Notes: generated by a model from the sequence alone, not told the origin. 64,000 bases of DNA from Nocardia vulneris (GCF_001613425.1 NZ_BDCI01000035.1:186001-250000); one strand, 5' to 3'; positions 44,081-52,883 are shown, counted from the stretch's first letter. Translations and numbers: made by a program.

Positions 44081-45013
44081 TCAGAGGAATCGGACGATCG
44101 ATACGGTTCCCACGACCAGGCAGTAGACCGCGAACGGGAGCAGGGTGCGGGTCTGGAAGTAGCGCTCCAGGAAGCGCACCGCCAACCACGACGACATTCC
44201 GGAGACGACCGCACCGACCAGCACGGGCCCGCGGATACCGGCGGTGTCCGGCCCGGCCAGCTCCGGGATCTCCATCAGGCCCGCACCCAGGATCGCCGGA
44301 GTGGCCAGCAGGAAAGCGAATTTCGCCGCCTGCTCGTGCTGCAGTCCACGCCACAGTCCACCGACCATGGTCAGTCCCGCTCTGCTGAATCCGGTCAGCA
44401 GAGCACCGACCTGAGCGAATCCGATGGCGAGCGCGTCCTCCGGCTCCAGCGCCGCCAGCCGCCGATCCGATTGGCGCTTACGGGCTTCCGCAGTGCGCAC
44501 ACCCGCCCGGCCGTGCAGCGCGAAGCTTCGCCCGTACTGTGCGAGCGTCGGCTCGTTGCGGCGGCGCAGACCCTCGCCGACGATCAACACGATGCCGTTG
44601 AGCACCAAGAAGATCGCGGCACAGATCGGCGCCGCGAACAGCACGTGCAGCGGATGTTGCAGAAACGGCCCGAGGGCCGCGATGGGCAAGGTCGCGATCA
44701 CGATCAACAACGCCAACCGCTGGGCGACCGTCTCGGCCCGGCCGGTGCGCAACAGGCCGACCATGCCGACGGCGATGGCCCGCCAGTCCCGCCAGTAGTA
44801 GCCGAGCAGTGCCACCGCGGTCCCCACGTGCAATGCCACCACGAAGGCCAAATACGGTGTGCCTGTGCCCGATTCGCCCTGATCGACCAGTCGCTGCCAG
44901 TCCCCGCCGAGCCACGCCGCGAGCAACACCGAATGCCCCAGGCTGGAGATCGGGAACAGCTCGGTGACGCCCTGCACCACACCGATGACCGTCGCTTCGA
45001 AGTAAGTGAGCAT
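44081..45013 (-). CDS. uppP: Undecaprenyl-diphosphate phosphatase (UppP/BacA)
   Basis: Membrane phosphatase that recycles the peptidoglycan lipid carrier and confers bacitracin resistance. It has 310 residues from the ATG at 45013 (MLTYFEATVIGVVQGVTELF). Motif 1 is QGVTELFPISSLGHSVLL and motif 2 is LTGFSRAGLTMVGGLWRGL (the PGxSRSG-type loop). There are about eight membrane segments and a longer central hydrophilic loop (GRAGVRTAEARKRQSDRRLA). It is separated from the upstream regulator by a 183-base divergent region containing the SoxR-like promoter on the other strand. Confidence 0.92.
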   Translation of the reverse strand: MLTYFEATVIGVVQGVTELFPISSLGHSVLLAAWLGGDWQRLVDQGESGTGTPYLAFVVALHVGTAVALLGYYWRDWRAIAVGMVGLLRTGRAETVAQRLALLIVIATLPIAALGPFLQHPLHVLFAAPICAAIFLVLNGIVLIVGEGLRRRNEPTLAQYGRSFALHGRAGVRTAEARKRQSDRRLAALEPEDALAIGFAQVGALLTGFSRAGLTMVGGLWRGLQHEQAAKFAFLLATPAILGAGLMEIPELAGPDTAGIRGPVLVGAVVSGMSSWLAVRFLERYFQTRTLLPFAVYCLVVGTVSIVRFL

Positions 45014-45136
45014 CGCGAAGAGTTTCGCACGGCCACAGCCGCCTACCCGCACCCGCCACAGCCCTCGACCGATATGCCCGAATCGCCTATCCCCCAGTGA
45101 CTTTCGGATACCGGCCGCAGCGCCGCGATCGCCGAT

Positions 45137-45167
45137 TTGACCTCAACCATACTTGAGCTTTTATGGT
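45137..45167 (+). promoter_or_regulatory. MerR/SoxR-type promoter: 19-bp spacer with dyad operator
   Basis: TTGACC (45137-45142) and TATGGT (45162-45167) are 19 bases apart, longer than the usual 17. The dyad CCTCAACCATACTTGAGC (45141-45158) overlaps the -35. Both spacing and half-sites (CCTCAA...TTGAG) match promoters activated by MerR-family proteins such as SoxR. It drives the MarR-like gene at 45197. Confidence 0.6.
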
Positions 45168-45196
45168 GACCAGGACGAACGAACAGAGGAACAATC

Positions 45197-45664
45197 ATGA
45201 CGACACAGCAGATCTCGGACGCGGAGCTGGCCGGACAGCCCGCCGCCTACTGGACCGGACTCGCCTACGAGGCGCTGATCGCGTTCACCCGCACCCGGCT
45301 GGCCGAACTCGGGATGACGCAGCCGCAGTACTGGATTCTGCGGAACCTGTCCAAGGCCGACATCTCGCCCGACGGACAGGGCATGACGATTCCCGAACTG
45401 CGCCAGGCGATGAGCTCGTACCTGCGGGCCGAGGACGACCTCGACGCCGACTCGGCGGTACTGCTCGAACGCGGCTGGCTCACCCGCGACGAGCGGCAAC
45501 GCTGGTGGATCACCGAGGCGGGCGACCAGGCGCGCGCCGCGATGGGACCGGGCCTGCCCGCGATCCGCGCGCAGATCCACCGGGGCATCGACGACGCCGA
45601 CTATGTCACCACGCTGAAGGTGCTCCAGCAGATGATCCGCAACGTCGGCGGCACCGCACAATAG
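45197..45664 (+). CDS. MarR/PadR-like winged-helix transcriptional regulator
   Basis: 155 residues with AGAGGAAC before the ATG. The wHTH spans about 35-115: GMTQPQYWILRNLSKADISP, MTIPELRQAMSSYLRAEDDL, LLERGWLTRDERQRWWITEA. The rest is helical (LPAIRAQIHRGIDDADYVTT), a probable dimerisation part. The MarR fold fits, though the match is not close enough to name a subfamily. Its promoter resembles a MerR-activated one, so it may itself be induced by another regulator. Confidence 0.75.
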   Translation: MTTQQISDAELAGQPAAYWTGLAYEALIAFTRTRLAELGMTQPQYWILRNLSKADISPDGQGMTIPELRQAMSSYLRAEDDLDADSAVLLERGWLTRDERQRWWITEAGDQARAAMGPGLPAIRAQIHRGIDDADYVTTLKVLQQMIRNVGGTAQ

Positions 45665-45665
45665 C

Positions 45666-45701
45666 CGGAGGGGACGTACCCGGCCGGGTACGTCCCCTCC
45701 G
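45666..45701. terminator. Perfect hairpin between convergent regulator and aroG
   Basis: An 18-base arm, CGGAGGGGACGTACCCGG (45666-45683), is followed directly by its complement (45684-45701) in the 48-base gap between two stops. A run of A follows on the plus strand. Confidence 0.75.
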
Positions 45702-45712
45702 AAAAACCTTGT

Positions 45713-47098
45713 TCAGCGCAGCATTTCGGCGACCAGGAAGGCCAGCTCCAGCGACTGCTGAGTGTTCAGGCGCGGGTCGCAGGCGGTTTCGTAGCGACCG
45801 GACAGGTCCAGATCGGAGATGTCCTGAGCGCCGCCGAGGCATTCGGTGACGTCCTCGCCGGTCAGCTCGATGTGCAGGCCACCCGGATGGGTACCGAGCG
45901 CGTGATGCACCTCGAAGAAGCCCTGCACCTCGTCGACGATGCGATCGAAGTGCCGGGTCTTGAACCCGGTGGACGCCTCGTGCGTGTTGCCGTGCATCGG
46001 GTCGCACTGCCAGATCACCTGGTGACCGGTGGCCTGCACCTTCTCGATGATGGGCGGCAGCACGTCCCGGACCTTGCTGTTGCCCATCCGGGACACGATG
46101 GTCAGCCGGCCGGGCTCGTTGTTCGGATCGAGCCGCTCGACGTACTCCACGGCCTGATCGGGCGTGGTGGACGGGCCGATCTTCAGGCCGATCGGGTTCG
46201 CGAGCAGTTCGGCGAGCGCGATATGCGCGCCGTCGAGCTGCCTGGTCCGCTCGCCGATCCAGAGGAAGTGCGCGGACAGGTCGTAGAGCACCGGCTCGCC
46301 CGCCGCGTTCTCGCTCAGCCGCAGCATCGCCCGCTCGTAGTCGAGGACGAGCGCCTCGTGGCTGGCGTAGATCCGCGCCGACTTCAGGCTCGGGTCGTTC
46401 ACCCGACAGGCGGTCATGAACGCGAGACCGCGGTCGATCTCCTCGGCCAGCGCCTCGTAGCGCGCACCGGCGGGCGACTTCGCGACGAAATCGCGGTTCC
46501 AGTCGTGCACCTTGTGCAGGTCGGCCATGCCCGCGCCGGTCAGCGCGCGCACCAGGTTCATCGCGGCACTCGCGTTGGCGTACGCGCGCACCAGCCGCGA
46601 CGGATCATGTTCGCGCATCGCGGCATCGGCGACGAGCGCGTTGACCATGTCACCGCGGTAGGACTTGAGGCCGAGCGAATCGGTGTCGGAGGAGCGCGGC
46701 TTGGCGTACTGCCCCGCGATCCGGGCCACCTTGACCACCGGCATGCTCGCGCCGTAGGTGAGCACGACCGCCATCTGCAGCAGAGTGCGGATGTTGCCGC
46801 GGATATGCGGCTCGGTGTTGTCGGCGAACGTCTCCGCGCAGTCGCCGCCCTGCATGAGGAACGCCTCGCCGCGGGCCACCTCGGCGAGCTGTTCGCGCAG
46901 CTCCTCCACCTCGGCGGGCACACAGATCGGCGGCACGCTCTCCAGCACGGTGCGCATCACCGCCGCCTGCTCCGGATCCCACGACGGCTGCTGTAGCGCA
47001 GGGCGGGCCAGCGCTTCGTCCAACCGCCTGCGCAGCTCCGTGGGCAGCGGCGGCAGTTCCGGCAGGCGATCGATGGGTACGTCGACGGTCCAGTTCAC
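45713..47098 (-). CDS. aroG: Class II DAHP synthase (AroG, 3-deoxy-D-arabino-heptulosonate 7-phosphate synthase)
   Basis: First step of the shikimate pathway (PEP plus erythrose 4-phosphate). It has 461 residues beginning MNWTVDVPIDRLPELPPLPT; the start is GTG at 47098. Class II features: FLMQGGDCAETFADNTEPHI (metal-binding Cys region), VKVARIAGQYAKPRSSDTDS, LYDLSAHFLWIGERTRQLDG, NPIGLKIGPSTTPDQAVEYV, RLTIVSRMGNSKVRDVLPPI, and WQCDPMHGNTHEASTGFKTR. It matches Rv2178c. TATTCT lies 6 bases before the GTG without a ribosome site, so the transcript is likely leaderless. Confidence 0.95.
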   Translation of the reverse strand: MNWTVDVPIDRLPELPPLPTELRRRLDEALARPALQQPSWDPEQAAVMRTVLESVPPICVPAEVEELREQLAEVARGEAFLMQGGDCAETFADNTEPHIRGNIRTLLQMAVVLTYGASMPVVKVARIAGQYAKPRSSDTDSLGLKSYRGDMVNALVADAAMREHDPSRLVRAYANASAAMNLVRALTGAGMADLHKVHDWNRDFVAKSPAGARYEALAEEIDRGLAFMTACRVNDPSLKSARIYASHEALVLDYERAMLRLSENAAGEPVLYDLSAHFLWIGERTRQLDGAHIALAELLANPIGLKIGPSTTPDQAVEYVERLDPNNEPGRLTIVSRMGNSKVRDVLPPIIEKVQATGHQVIWQCDPMHGNTHEASTGFKTRHFDRIVDEVQGFFEVHHALGTHPGGLHIELTGEDVTECLGGAQDISDLDLSGRYETACDPRLNTQQSLELAFLVAEMLR

Positions 47099-47104
47099 TC
47101 GTTC

Positions 47105-47110
47105 AGAATA
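47105..47110 (-). promoter_or_regulatory. -10 element for a leaderless aroG transcript
   Basis: TATTCT on the minus strand, 6 bases from the GTG start. A separate inverted repeat, AGGGTGGTG (47143-47151) with CACCACCCT (47157-47165), lies further upstream in the divergent region and could be an operator. Confidence 0.5.
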
Positions 47111-47200
47111 CGGACCCTTCGGACGGCCGTGGTACCCACCGTAGGGTGGTGACCACCACCACCCTGCCCCGATGCGAATCGCGCCCCCACCCCGCCTAGG

Positions 47201-47749
47201 GTGATTGACCGAGACATATCCGGGGGCAACACCGAACTGCGGAGGAGTAGAGCGATCTCGCTTCGATATTTTTACGACTGCGAATTCATCGAGGACGGGG
47301 TGGTCATCGACCTGGTCTCCATCGGTGTGGTCTGCGAGGACGGCCGCGAATATTACGCGGTGTCAACCGAATTCGACCCGGAGCGGGCCGGGCCGTGGGT
47401 GCGCAGGCATGTGCTGCCGCAGCTGCCCTCACCGTCCTCGCCGCTGTACCGCAGTCGCAAACAGATCCGCGACGAGCTGTACAAGTTCCTGGTGCCGCGC
47501 TCGTCGGTGGTGCCCGAACTGTGGGCCTGGGTCGGCGCCTACGACCACGTGGCGCTGTGCCAGCTGTGGGGCTCGATGGTCGACCTGCCCAGCGCACTCC
47601 CCCGCTACACCAACGAACTGCGCCAGCACTGGGACGCGCACGGCCGTCCCGAACTGCCCCCGGTCCCGCCGGACGCGCACGACGCCCTGGCCGACGCCCG
47701 GCACAACCTGGCCAAGTTCGAAGCCATCGAAGCGGCGCGCCGGCGCTGA
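47201..47749 (+). CDS. 3'-5' exoribonuclease (RNase AS, Rv2179c-like)
   Basis: DEDDh-family RNase that removes 3' adenylates. Conserved: YFYDCEFIEDGVVIDLVSIG with the first catalytic Asp/Glu, WAWVGAYDHVALCQLWGSM, and the HDALADARHNLAKFE end with the catalytic His and Asp. It has 182 residues from the outermost usable start, GTG at 47201. The conserved part begins at ISLRYFYD, where a strong GGAGGAG (47241-47247) stands 7 bases before an ATC codon at 47255. That would give 164 residues, the normal size, so translation may really start at ATC. It is on the opposite strand from aroG. Confidence 0.85.
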   Translation: MIDRDISGGNTELRRSRAISLRYFYDCEFIEDGVVIDLVSIGVVCEDGREYYAVSTEFDPERAGPWVRRHVLPQLPSPSSPLYRSRKQIRDELYKFLVPRSSVVPELWAWVGAYDHVALCQLWGSMVDLPSALPRYTNELRQHWDAHGRPELPPVPPDAHDALADARHNLAKFEAIEAARRR

Positions 47750-47754
47750 CCGCG

Positions 47755-47800
47755 AACGACGAAGGCCCCGAGTCGGATTCGACTCGGGGCCTTCGTCGTT
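47755..47800. terminator. Bidirectional terminator between the exoribonuclease and qcrB
   Basis: Perfect 21-base arms (47755-47775, 47780-47800) with a GATT loop, filling the gap between convergent stop codons. The arm includes GAAGGCCCCGAGTCG. Confidence 0.85.
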
Positions 47801-47806
47801 CAGCTG

Positions 47807-49429
47807 TCAGTGGCTGTGCTTGCCACCGTTTTCGAGCTCCTGGCGCTTCTGCAGCACCGCGAGCTGGCGGTGCTCCTCGGCGTGCTCGATCTCGAAGTGC
47901 TTCTCGCTCTCCTGCCACGGGTCGGCCCGCAGGAAGCTACCGGTGCCCGGCTTACCCGCCGAACCCAGCTTGTTCATCTTCTTCGGGACCGGGGCGCCCT
48001 GGTACTCCAGCGGCAGCGGGTGGCCGTGGTCGTCGACCGGGCCGAGCGGCTGGTGCACCTCGATGTACTCACCGTGCGGCAGGCGCTTGATCACACCGGT
48101 CTCGATGCCGTGCTCGAGCACCGCGCGGTCGCTGCGCTGCAGGCCGATGCAGAACCGGTAGGCGACGAAGTACGCCACCGGCGGCACCACGAGCAGGCCG
48201 ATGCGGCCCATCCAGGTGGTCGCGTTCAACGAGATGTCGAACTTGAGGGCCAGGATGTCGTTGACGCAGGACAGCGTCAGGACCACGTAGAAACCGATCG
48301 CCATGGCGCCGATCGCGGTACGGACCGGCACATCGCGCGGACGCTGCAGCAGGTTGTGATGCGAACCCGCGTCGCCGGTGAGCCGCTTCTCGATCCACGG
48401 GTAGGCGATCAGGACGGTGAACACCAGGCCCATGATCAACGCGACCCAGAACACCGCGGGCACGGTGTAGCGACCCAGGTACAGCTCCCACGGCGGCATG
48501 AGCCGGGCCAGGCCGTCGGTCCACATCATGTAGAAGTCCGGCTGCGAACCCGCCGACACCTGAGACGGGTTGTACGGGCCCAGGTTCCAGATCGGGTTGA
48601 TCTGGAAGACGCCGCCCATGATGCCGACGATGCCGAGGGTGAACGCGAAGAACGCGCCCTGGTCCGCGGCGAACACCGGCACGATGCGCGCGCCGACCAC
48701 GTTGTTCTCGGTCCGGCCCGGGCCGGGGAACTGGGTGTGCTTCTGGTACCAGACCAACGCGACGTGCGCGGCGATCAAGGCCAGGATGATGCCGGGGAAC
48801 AGCAGCACGTGCGCGATGTAGAGGCGCGGGATGATGATGTCGCCCGGGAAGTCACCGCCGAAGATCAGCCAGTGCAACCAGGTGCCCGCGATCGGCACGC
48901 TCATCGTGATACCGCCGAACGCGGCGCGCAGGCCGGTGCCGGACAGCAGGTCGTCGGGCAGCGAGTAGCCGAAGAAGCCCTCGAACATCGCCAGGATCAG
49001 CAGCAGGCAGCCGATCACCCAGTTCGCCTCACGCGGCTTGCGGAACGCGCCGGTGAAGAAGATGCGGAACAGGTGGATGATGATCGACGCCGCGAACAGC
49101 AGCGCCGCCCAGTGGTGCACCTGGCGCACGAACAGACCGCCGCGCACCTCGAAGGTGATGTTCAGCGAGGACTCATAGGCCCGCGACATGGTGACACCAC
49201 GCAGCGGCTGGTACGCGCCGTTGTAGACGACCTCGGTCATCGACGGATCGAAGAACAGGGTCAGGTAGACGCCCGACAGCAGCAGAATGATGAAGCTGTA
49301 CAGCGCGATCTCACCGAGCAGGAACGACCAGTGGGTCGGGAAGACCTTGTTGATCGACCGCTTCATGAACGCGGCGGCGCGATAGCGCTCGTCCGCCTCG
49401 TTCGCCTGAGCTGCAGCAGAAGGGCTCAT
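47807..49429 (-). CDS. qcrB: Cytochrome bc1 complex cytochrome b subunit (QcrB)
   Basis: Membrane subunit holding the two b hemes and quinol site of the actinobacterial bcc-aa3 supercomplex. It has 540 residues, the actinobacterial length with a hydrophilic C-terminus. Features: FPTHWSFLLGEIALYSFIIL, VRQVHHWAALLFAASIIIHL (heme ligand histidines), WLHWLIFGGDFPGDIIIPRL, and the quinol-site QPDFYMMWTDGLARLMPPWE. The C-terminal 110 residues are charged (ESEKHFEIEHAEEHRQL). The start overlaps the qcrA stop (ATGA). Confidence 0.96.
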   Translation of the reverse strand: MSPSAAAQANEADERYRAAAFMKRSINKVFPTHWSFLLGEIALYSFIILLLSGVYLTLFFDPSMTEVVYNGAYQPLRGVTMSRAYESSLNITFEVRGGLFVRQVHHWAALLFAASIIIHLFRIFFTGAFRKPREANWVIGCLLLILAMFEGFFGYSLPDDLLSGTGLRAAFGGITMSVPIAGTWLHWLIFGGDFPGDIIIPRLYIAHVLLFPGIILALIAAHVALVWYQKHTQFPGPGRTENNVVGARIVPVFAADQGAFFAFTLGIVGIMGGVFQINPIWNLGPYNPSQVSAGSQPDFYMMWTDGLARLMPPWELYLGRYTVPAVFWVALIMGLVFTVLIAYPWIEKRLTGDAGSHHNLLQRPRDVPVRTAIGAMAIGFYVVLTLSCVNDILALKFDISLNATTWMGRIGLLVVPPVAYFVAYRFCIGLQRSDRAVLEHGIETGVIKRLPHGEYIEVHQPLGPVDDHGHPLPLEYQGAPVPKKMNKLGSAGKPGTGSFLRADPWQESEKHFEIEHAEEHRQLAVLQKRQELENGGKHSH

Positions 49430-50655
49430 GAACGACGCTCCCAGAAGGCCGGTCCGAGCGGCTCGATGTAGTCGCCGTTGGCGACCAGGAAGCCCTCGGA
49501 GTTGACGGTGATCGGCAGCTGCGGCAGCGCGCGGGCGGCAGGACCGAAGACCGGCTTACCCCACTCGGTCGCCAGGAACTGCGACTGGTGGCAGGGGCAC
49601 AGGATCTTGTTGGTCTGCTGCTCGAACAGCGATGTCGGGCAACCGAGGTGGGTGCAGATCTTCGAGTAGGCGAAGTAGTCGCCGTAGTTGAAGCTCTCCT
49701 GACCCTTGCGCTTGATCGCCTTCTGCGCGTCTTCGGTGCGCAGGCGAATCAACATGACCGGGTTGCGGATACCGCGCAACGACTGCAGGGTGGCGTGCTC
49801 GTCGCCGCGCCACTTCTCTTTCCAGGGGAACACCGTCTCCATGGCGCCCGCGTCCAGATCCTCCGGACGCACCAGCACGATGTCCTCCGGGCGACCGGTG
49901 TCGCGCCGGATGTAGATGGTCTCGCCCTCGTAGTCGGGGGTCCAACCGGACACCCACAGCGGCGACTTGTCGCCCTTGGCCCACGGGTTCTTCACCATGC
50001 CGCCGACGAACACCAGCAGCGCGCCGATGCCGAGCACACCGACACCGGCACCGGCGGTGCGGGTGATCAGCTTGCGGCGGGCGAGCGTGGAGGTCTCCAG
50101 CGCGTCGCTCAGTTCGGCGACCAGCGTGCGGCGCTCGACCTCGGGCGACGGGCCGTCGTGCCGGTCCTGGATGGACAGCTCGGCCGGGATGAACAGCTTG
50201 CGGATCAACACCACCGCGATGCCGATGACCAGCACCGAGACACCGAAGGTGATACCGACCAGCGGCGTGAACAGCGAGTAGGCGGCGTGGCCGTCCTCTT
50301 TGTTGGCCTTGAACTCCCACGGCCAGAACAGGAACACACCGACCAGCGCCGCCGCGGCGATCCCGGACACGGCGAACCAGAACGCGACCGCGCGCTCGGC
50401 CCGCTTCTCGGCGCGGGTGCCCGGCACCGGGAACCGCTCGCGCCGGTAGGCGACGTCGACGCCGTCGCGCTCGGTGCCGAGCTTGACCAGCTCGTCGCGG
50501 CTCATCGCGTCGAGTTCGGCCTCGGTCGGCTCCGTCAGCGCATGGCCGTCAGTCTTGGCCACATGGGCGCCGGCCCCTGTGACCTGCTCGTTCGACGGCT
50601 CGACGCCGTCGTGGCCCTCATCCGGCCGACCCACGTTAGGCTCCTTCTCAGTCAT
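49426..50655 (-). CDS. qcrA: Rieske iron-sulfur subunit of the bc1 complex (QcrA)
   Basis: 409 residues. The N-terminus is acidic and hydrophilic (about 100 residues); three membrane segments follow (AFWFAVSGIAAAALVGVFLF, VGITFGVSVLVIGIAVVLI, and AGVGVLGIGALLVFVGGM), the actinobacterial form with two extra spans. The [2Fe-2S] ligands are in ICTHLGCPTSLFEQQ and ILCPCHQSQF. The last part (GPAARALPQLPITVNSEGFL) closes the Rieske fold. It accepts electrons from quinol at QcrB and passes them to QcrC. Confidence 0.96.
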   Translation of the reverse strand: MTEKEPNVGRPDEGHDGVEPSNEQVTGAGAHVAKTDGHALTEPTEAELDAMSRDELVKLGTERDGVDVAYRRERFPVPGTRAEKRAERAVAFWFAVSGIAAAALVGVFLFWPWEFKANKEDGHAAYSLFTPLVGITFGVSVLVIGIAVVLIRKLFIPAELSIQDRHDGPSPEVERRTLVAELSDALETSTLARRKLITRTAGAGVGVLGIGALLVFVGGMVKNPWAKGDKSPLWVSGWTPDYEGETIYIRRDTGRPEDIVLVRPEDLDAGAMETVFPWKEKWRGDEHATLQSLRGIRNPVMLIRLRTEDAQKAIKRKGQESFNYGDYFAYSKICTHLGCPTSLFEQQTNKILCPCHQSQFLATEWGKPVFGPAARALPQLPITVNSEGFLVANGDYIEPLGPAFWERRS

Positions 50656-50716
50656 GGCTGCATCCTTCGGGTCATGAGCCCGGTCCCTGCGTGGTTACGC
50701 TGCGCTTCCGACGTGC

Positions 50717-51580
50717 TCATGACCGGGACCCGATCCAAATCGCGGCACCCACGACCAGCGTGATGCCGACCACCCAGATGACCAGACCCTCGGTCGCGGG
50801 ACCGAACCCACCGAGGTCCCAGCCGCCGGGGGCGCGCTCTTCCTTCGCGTTCATCACGTAGGCGATGATGTCGCGCTTCTCTTCCGGGGTCAGCTGCCGA
50901 TCGGAGAACTTCGGCATGTTCTGCGGGCCGGAGATCATCGCGTCGTAGATCTGCTGCTCGCTGGCGGGCTCCAGCGGCGGCGCGAACTTACCGGAGGACA
51001 GCGCACCGCCGCGGCCGGTGAAGTTGTGGCAGGACGCGCAGTTCATCCGGAACAGCTCGGAGCCGCGAGCGATATCGTCGCCACGCAGGGACTCCTGGGC
51101 GATCTCGCCGTTCGCGTCCCGGACCACGCTGGGGCCGCCGCCGTTGGCCGCGACATACGCCATCAGCGCGTCGGTCTGGTGCTCGTCGAACTTGGCGGGC
51201 TTGCGCTGCGCCTGGGCCTCGTTGCGGGCCATCGGCATCCGGCCGGAGGAGACCTGGAAGTAGACGGCGGCTTCACCGACGCCGATCAGGCTCGGGCCGC
51301 GGTCCTGGACACCCTGCAGGTTCGCCCCGTGGCAGGTGATGCAGGACGTGTCGTACAGCTGGTTGCCCTCGCGGATCAGCGCGGACTTGTCGTCGTTCGC
51401 GGTTGCGAGCTGCGGGTTCGGCGTCAGGGCCGCCGCGAGGAAGCCTGCTCCGACGAGGCCCACCAACAGCGCGAGGCCGCCCGCGATGCGACGGCGAACG
51501 CGGCGCTGCCTGCGCGTCTTGCTGGCCTCGCCGTTCCCTTTGCTTTCGGGCGCTGGCGCTGACGGGGGAGATGAACTCAT
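50717..51580 (-). CDS. qcrC: Diheme cytochrome c subunit of the bc1 complex (QcrC)
   Basis: 287 residues. After a basic N-terminus there is a membrane segment (IAGGLALLVGLVGAGFLAAA), two heme c sites (CITCHGANLQGVQDRGPSLI and CASCHNFTGRGGALSSGKFA), and a C-terminal anchor (LVIWVVGITLVVGAAIWIG). The diheme form replaces a soluble cytochrome c and links directly to the aa3 oxidase in actinobacteria. The second domain keeps methionine candidates (QNMPKFSDRQL). The gene lies between ctaE and qcrA. Confidence 0.95.
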   Translation of the reverse strand: MSSSPPSAPAPESKGNGEASKTRRQRRVRRRIAGGLALLVGLVGAGFLAAALTPNPQLATANDDKSALIREGNQLYDTSCITCHGANLQGVQDRGPSLIGVGEAAVYFQVSSGRMPMARNEAQAQRKPAKFDEHQTDALMAYVAANGGGPSVVRDANGEIAQESLRGDDIARGSELFRMNCASCHNFTGRGGALSSGKFAPPLEPASEQQIYDAMISGPQNMPKFSDRQLTPEEKRDIIAYVMNAKEERAPGGWDLGGFGPATEGLVIWVVGITLVVGAAIWIGSRS

Positions 51581-51639
51581 CTGTGTCCCTTTGGAGTAGA
51601 CGGAACCGACGTGTGCAAAAGACTGGGGTATCGCCCGGG

Positions 51640-52251
51640 TCAGCGGACGAAGTAGATCGTGGCGAACAACCCGATCCAGACGATGTCGACGAAGTGCCAG
51701 TAGTACGAGACGACGATCGCGGCGGTGGCCTGCGCCGGGGTGAACTTACTGACCTTGGTGCGGATCAGCAGGAACACGAAGGCGATCAGACCGCCGATGA
51801 CGTGCAGACCGTGGAAACCGGTGGTGATGTAGAACACCGAGCCGTACGAGCTGCTCGAGATCGAGGTGCCCTCGTGGACCAGGTGCATGTACTCGTAGCC
51901 CTGGCCGCCGACGAAGAACGCGCCCATCAACAGCGTGATGACGTACCAGCGGCGCAGGCCGAACACGTCGCCACGCTCCGCCGCGAAGACACCCATCTGG
52001 CAGGTGAACGACGAGGCGACCAGCACGGCGGTGACCGGCACGGCGAGCTTCAGGTTCAGCTCGGTCGGCTCCGGCGGCCAGTTGCCGTGGGCCTGGGCGC
52101 GCGCGACGAAATACATCGCGAAGAGGCCGGCGAAGAACATCAACTCGCTGGACAGCCAGATGATGGTACCGACGCTGACCATGTTGGGCCGATTCAGCGA
52201 GTGCACACGCTGGGTTATGGCCGATCCGGGGGTCCCTACTGCGGTCGTCAC
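51640..52251 (-). CDS. ctaE: Cytochrome c oxidase subunit III (CtaE)
   Basis: 203 residues from the GTG at 52251 (VTTAVGTPGSAITQRVHSLN). Five membrane segments are visible, including SVGTIIWLSSELMFFAGLFA and HGLHVIGGLIAFVFLLIRTK, with the subunit III ending AAIVVSYYWHFVDIVWIGLF. The frame continues open upstream but only this portion is conserved. CATACT lies 7 bases from the GTG, so this gene too may be leaderless. It opens the ctaE-qcrC-qcrA-qcrB respiratory cluster. Confidence 0.93.
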   Translation of the reverse strand: MTTAVGTPGSAITQRVHSLNRPNMVSVGTIIWLSSELMFFAGLFAMYFVARAQAHGNWPPEPTELNLKLAVPVTAVLVASSFTCQMGVFAAERGDVFGLRRWYVITLLMGAFFVGGQGYEYMHLVHEGTSISSSSYGSVFYITTGFHGLHVIGGLIAFVFLLIRTKVSKFTPAQATAAIVVSYYWHFVDIVWIGLFATIYFVR

Positions 52252-52466
52252 GGGGGTAAGTATGACTCGTCGTAGTACGACACAAGTACCCGGGTGCGAA
52301 ACTTGTGTCTCCGTGTCGGAAAACCCACGGACAGACAGGCTCTCGACCTGGGCTCGGCGTGTTGGAGATCGTTTCGCCGGACGACCGGGGTGAGCACCGG
52401 ATGTCGCCGGGTGACGCCCGCACAGCATGACAGGCAGTACTGAGTAAAAGCTGAGATGGAGGCGAT

Positions 52467-52883
52467 GTGGCAGCGGGGATATGGCGTCGATGGTTCGGGC
52501 GCCGCGGCACGGCGACACTGGACCCGAGCCGGGCCGATCTCGTGGTGGTCACCGCGAGTTTCGATGACGCCGAGGCCTGTTCGGCGGCGCTGGCCCGCGC
52601 GGACGGCTGGACCGCCGACGCGCCCGCGGTGCTGCGCCATCACCTGCGGATCCCGGCCGAACAGGTCGAGACGGTCTGCGCCATCGCCGCGCAGGACGGC
52701 TATGCGCCCGCGCCCCGGGTCGGCGGCCCGGGCACCGACCCGCTGGAAAACCTGATCTTGCAGCGGGTCCAGGTGCTCGACGCGCTGCACTGCTCGCAGG
52801 AACGTTCCCGGATGGCCGGTTTGGCGCAGCGGCACGAGGGCACCGCCGATGGATGGGACGCGCTGCAGCCGCGGCCGGTTTAA
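52467..52883 (+). CDS. Conserved actinobacterial protein of unknown function
   Basis: 138 residues from the GTG at 52467, with GGAGG 4 bases upstream. It is soluble, with no signal or membrane span. The sequence begins VAAGIWRRWFGRRGTATLDP and has a helical middle (EACSAALARADGWTADAPAV, RIPAEQVETVCAIAAQDGYA), then LENLILQRVQVLDALHCSQE. A mixed alpha/beta fold seems likely but I cannot assign a family. It is divergent from ctaE and precedes trpD by 84 bases. Confidence 0.7.
   Translation: MAAGIWRRWFGRRGTATLDPSRADLVVVTASFDDAEACSAALARADGWTADAPAVLRHHLRIPAEQVETVCAIAAQDGYAPAPRVGGPGTDPLENLILQRVQVLDALHCSQERSRMAGLAQRHEGTADGWDALQPRPV

Noticed and set aside
45666..45701. Perfect palindrome as a regulator binding site
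   Set aside because: It lies between two convergent stop codons with no promoter nearby; a bidirectional terminator explains it better.
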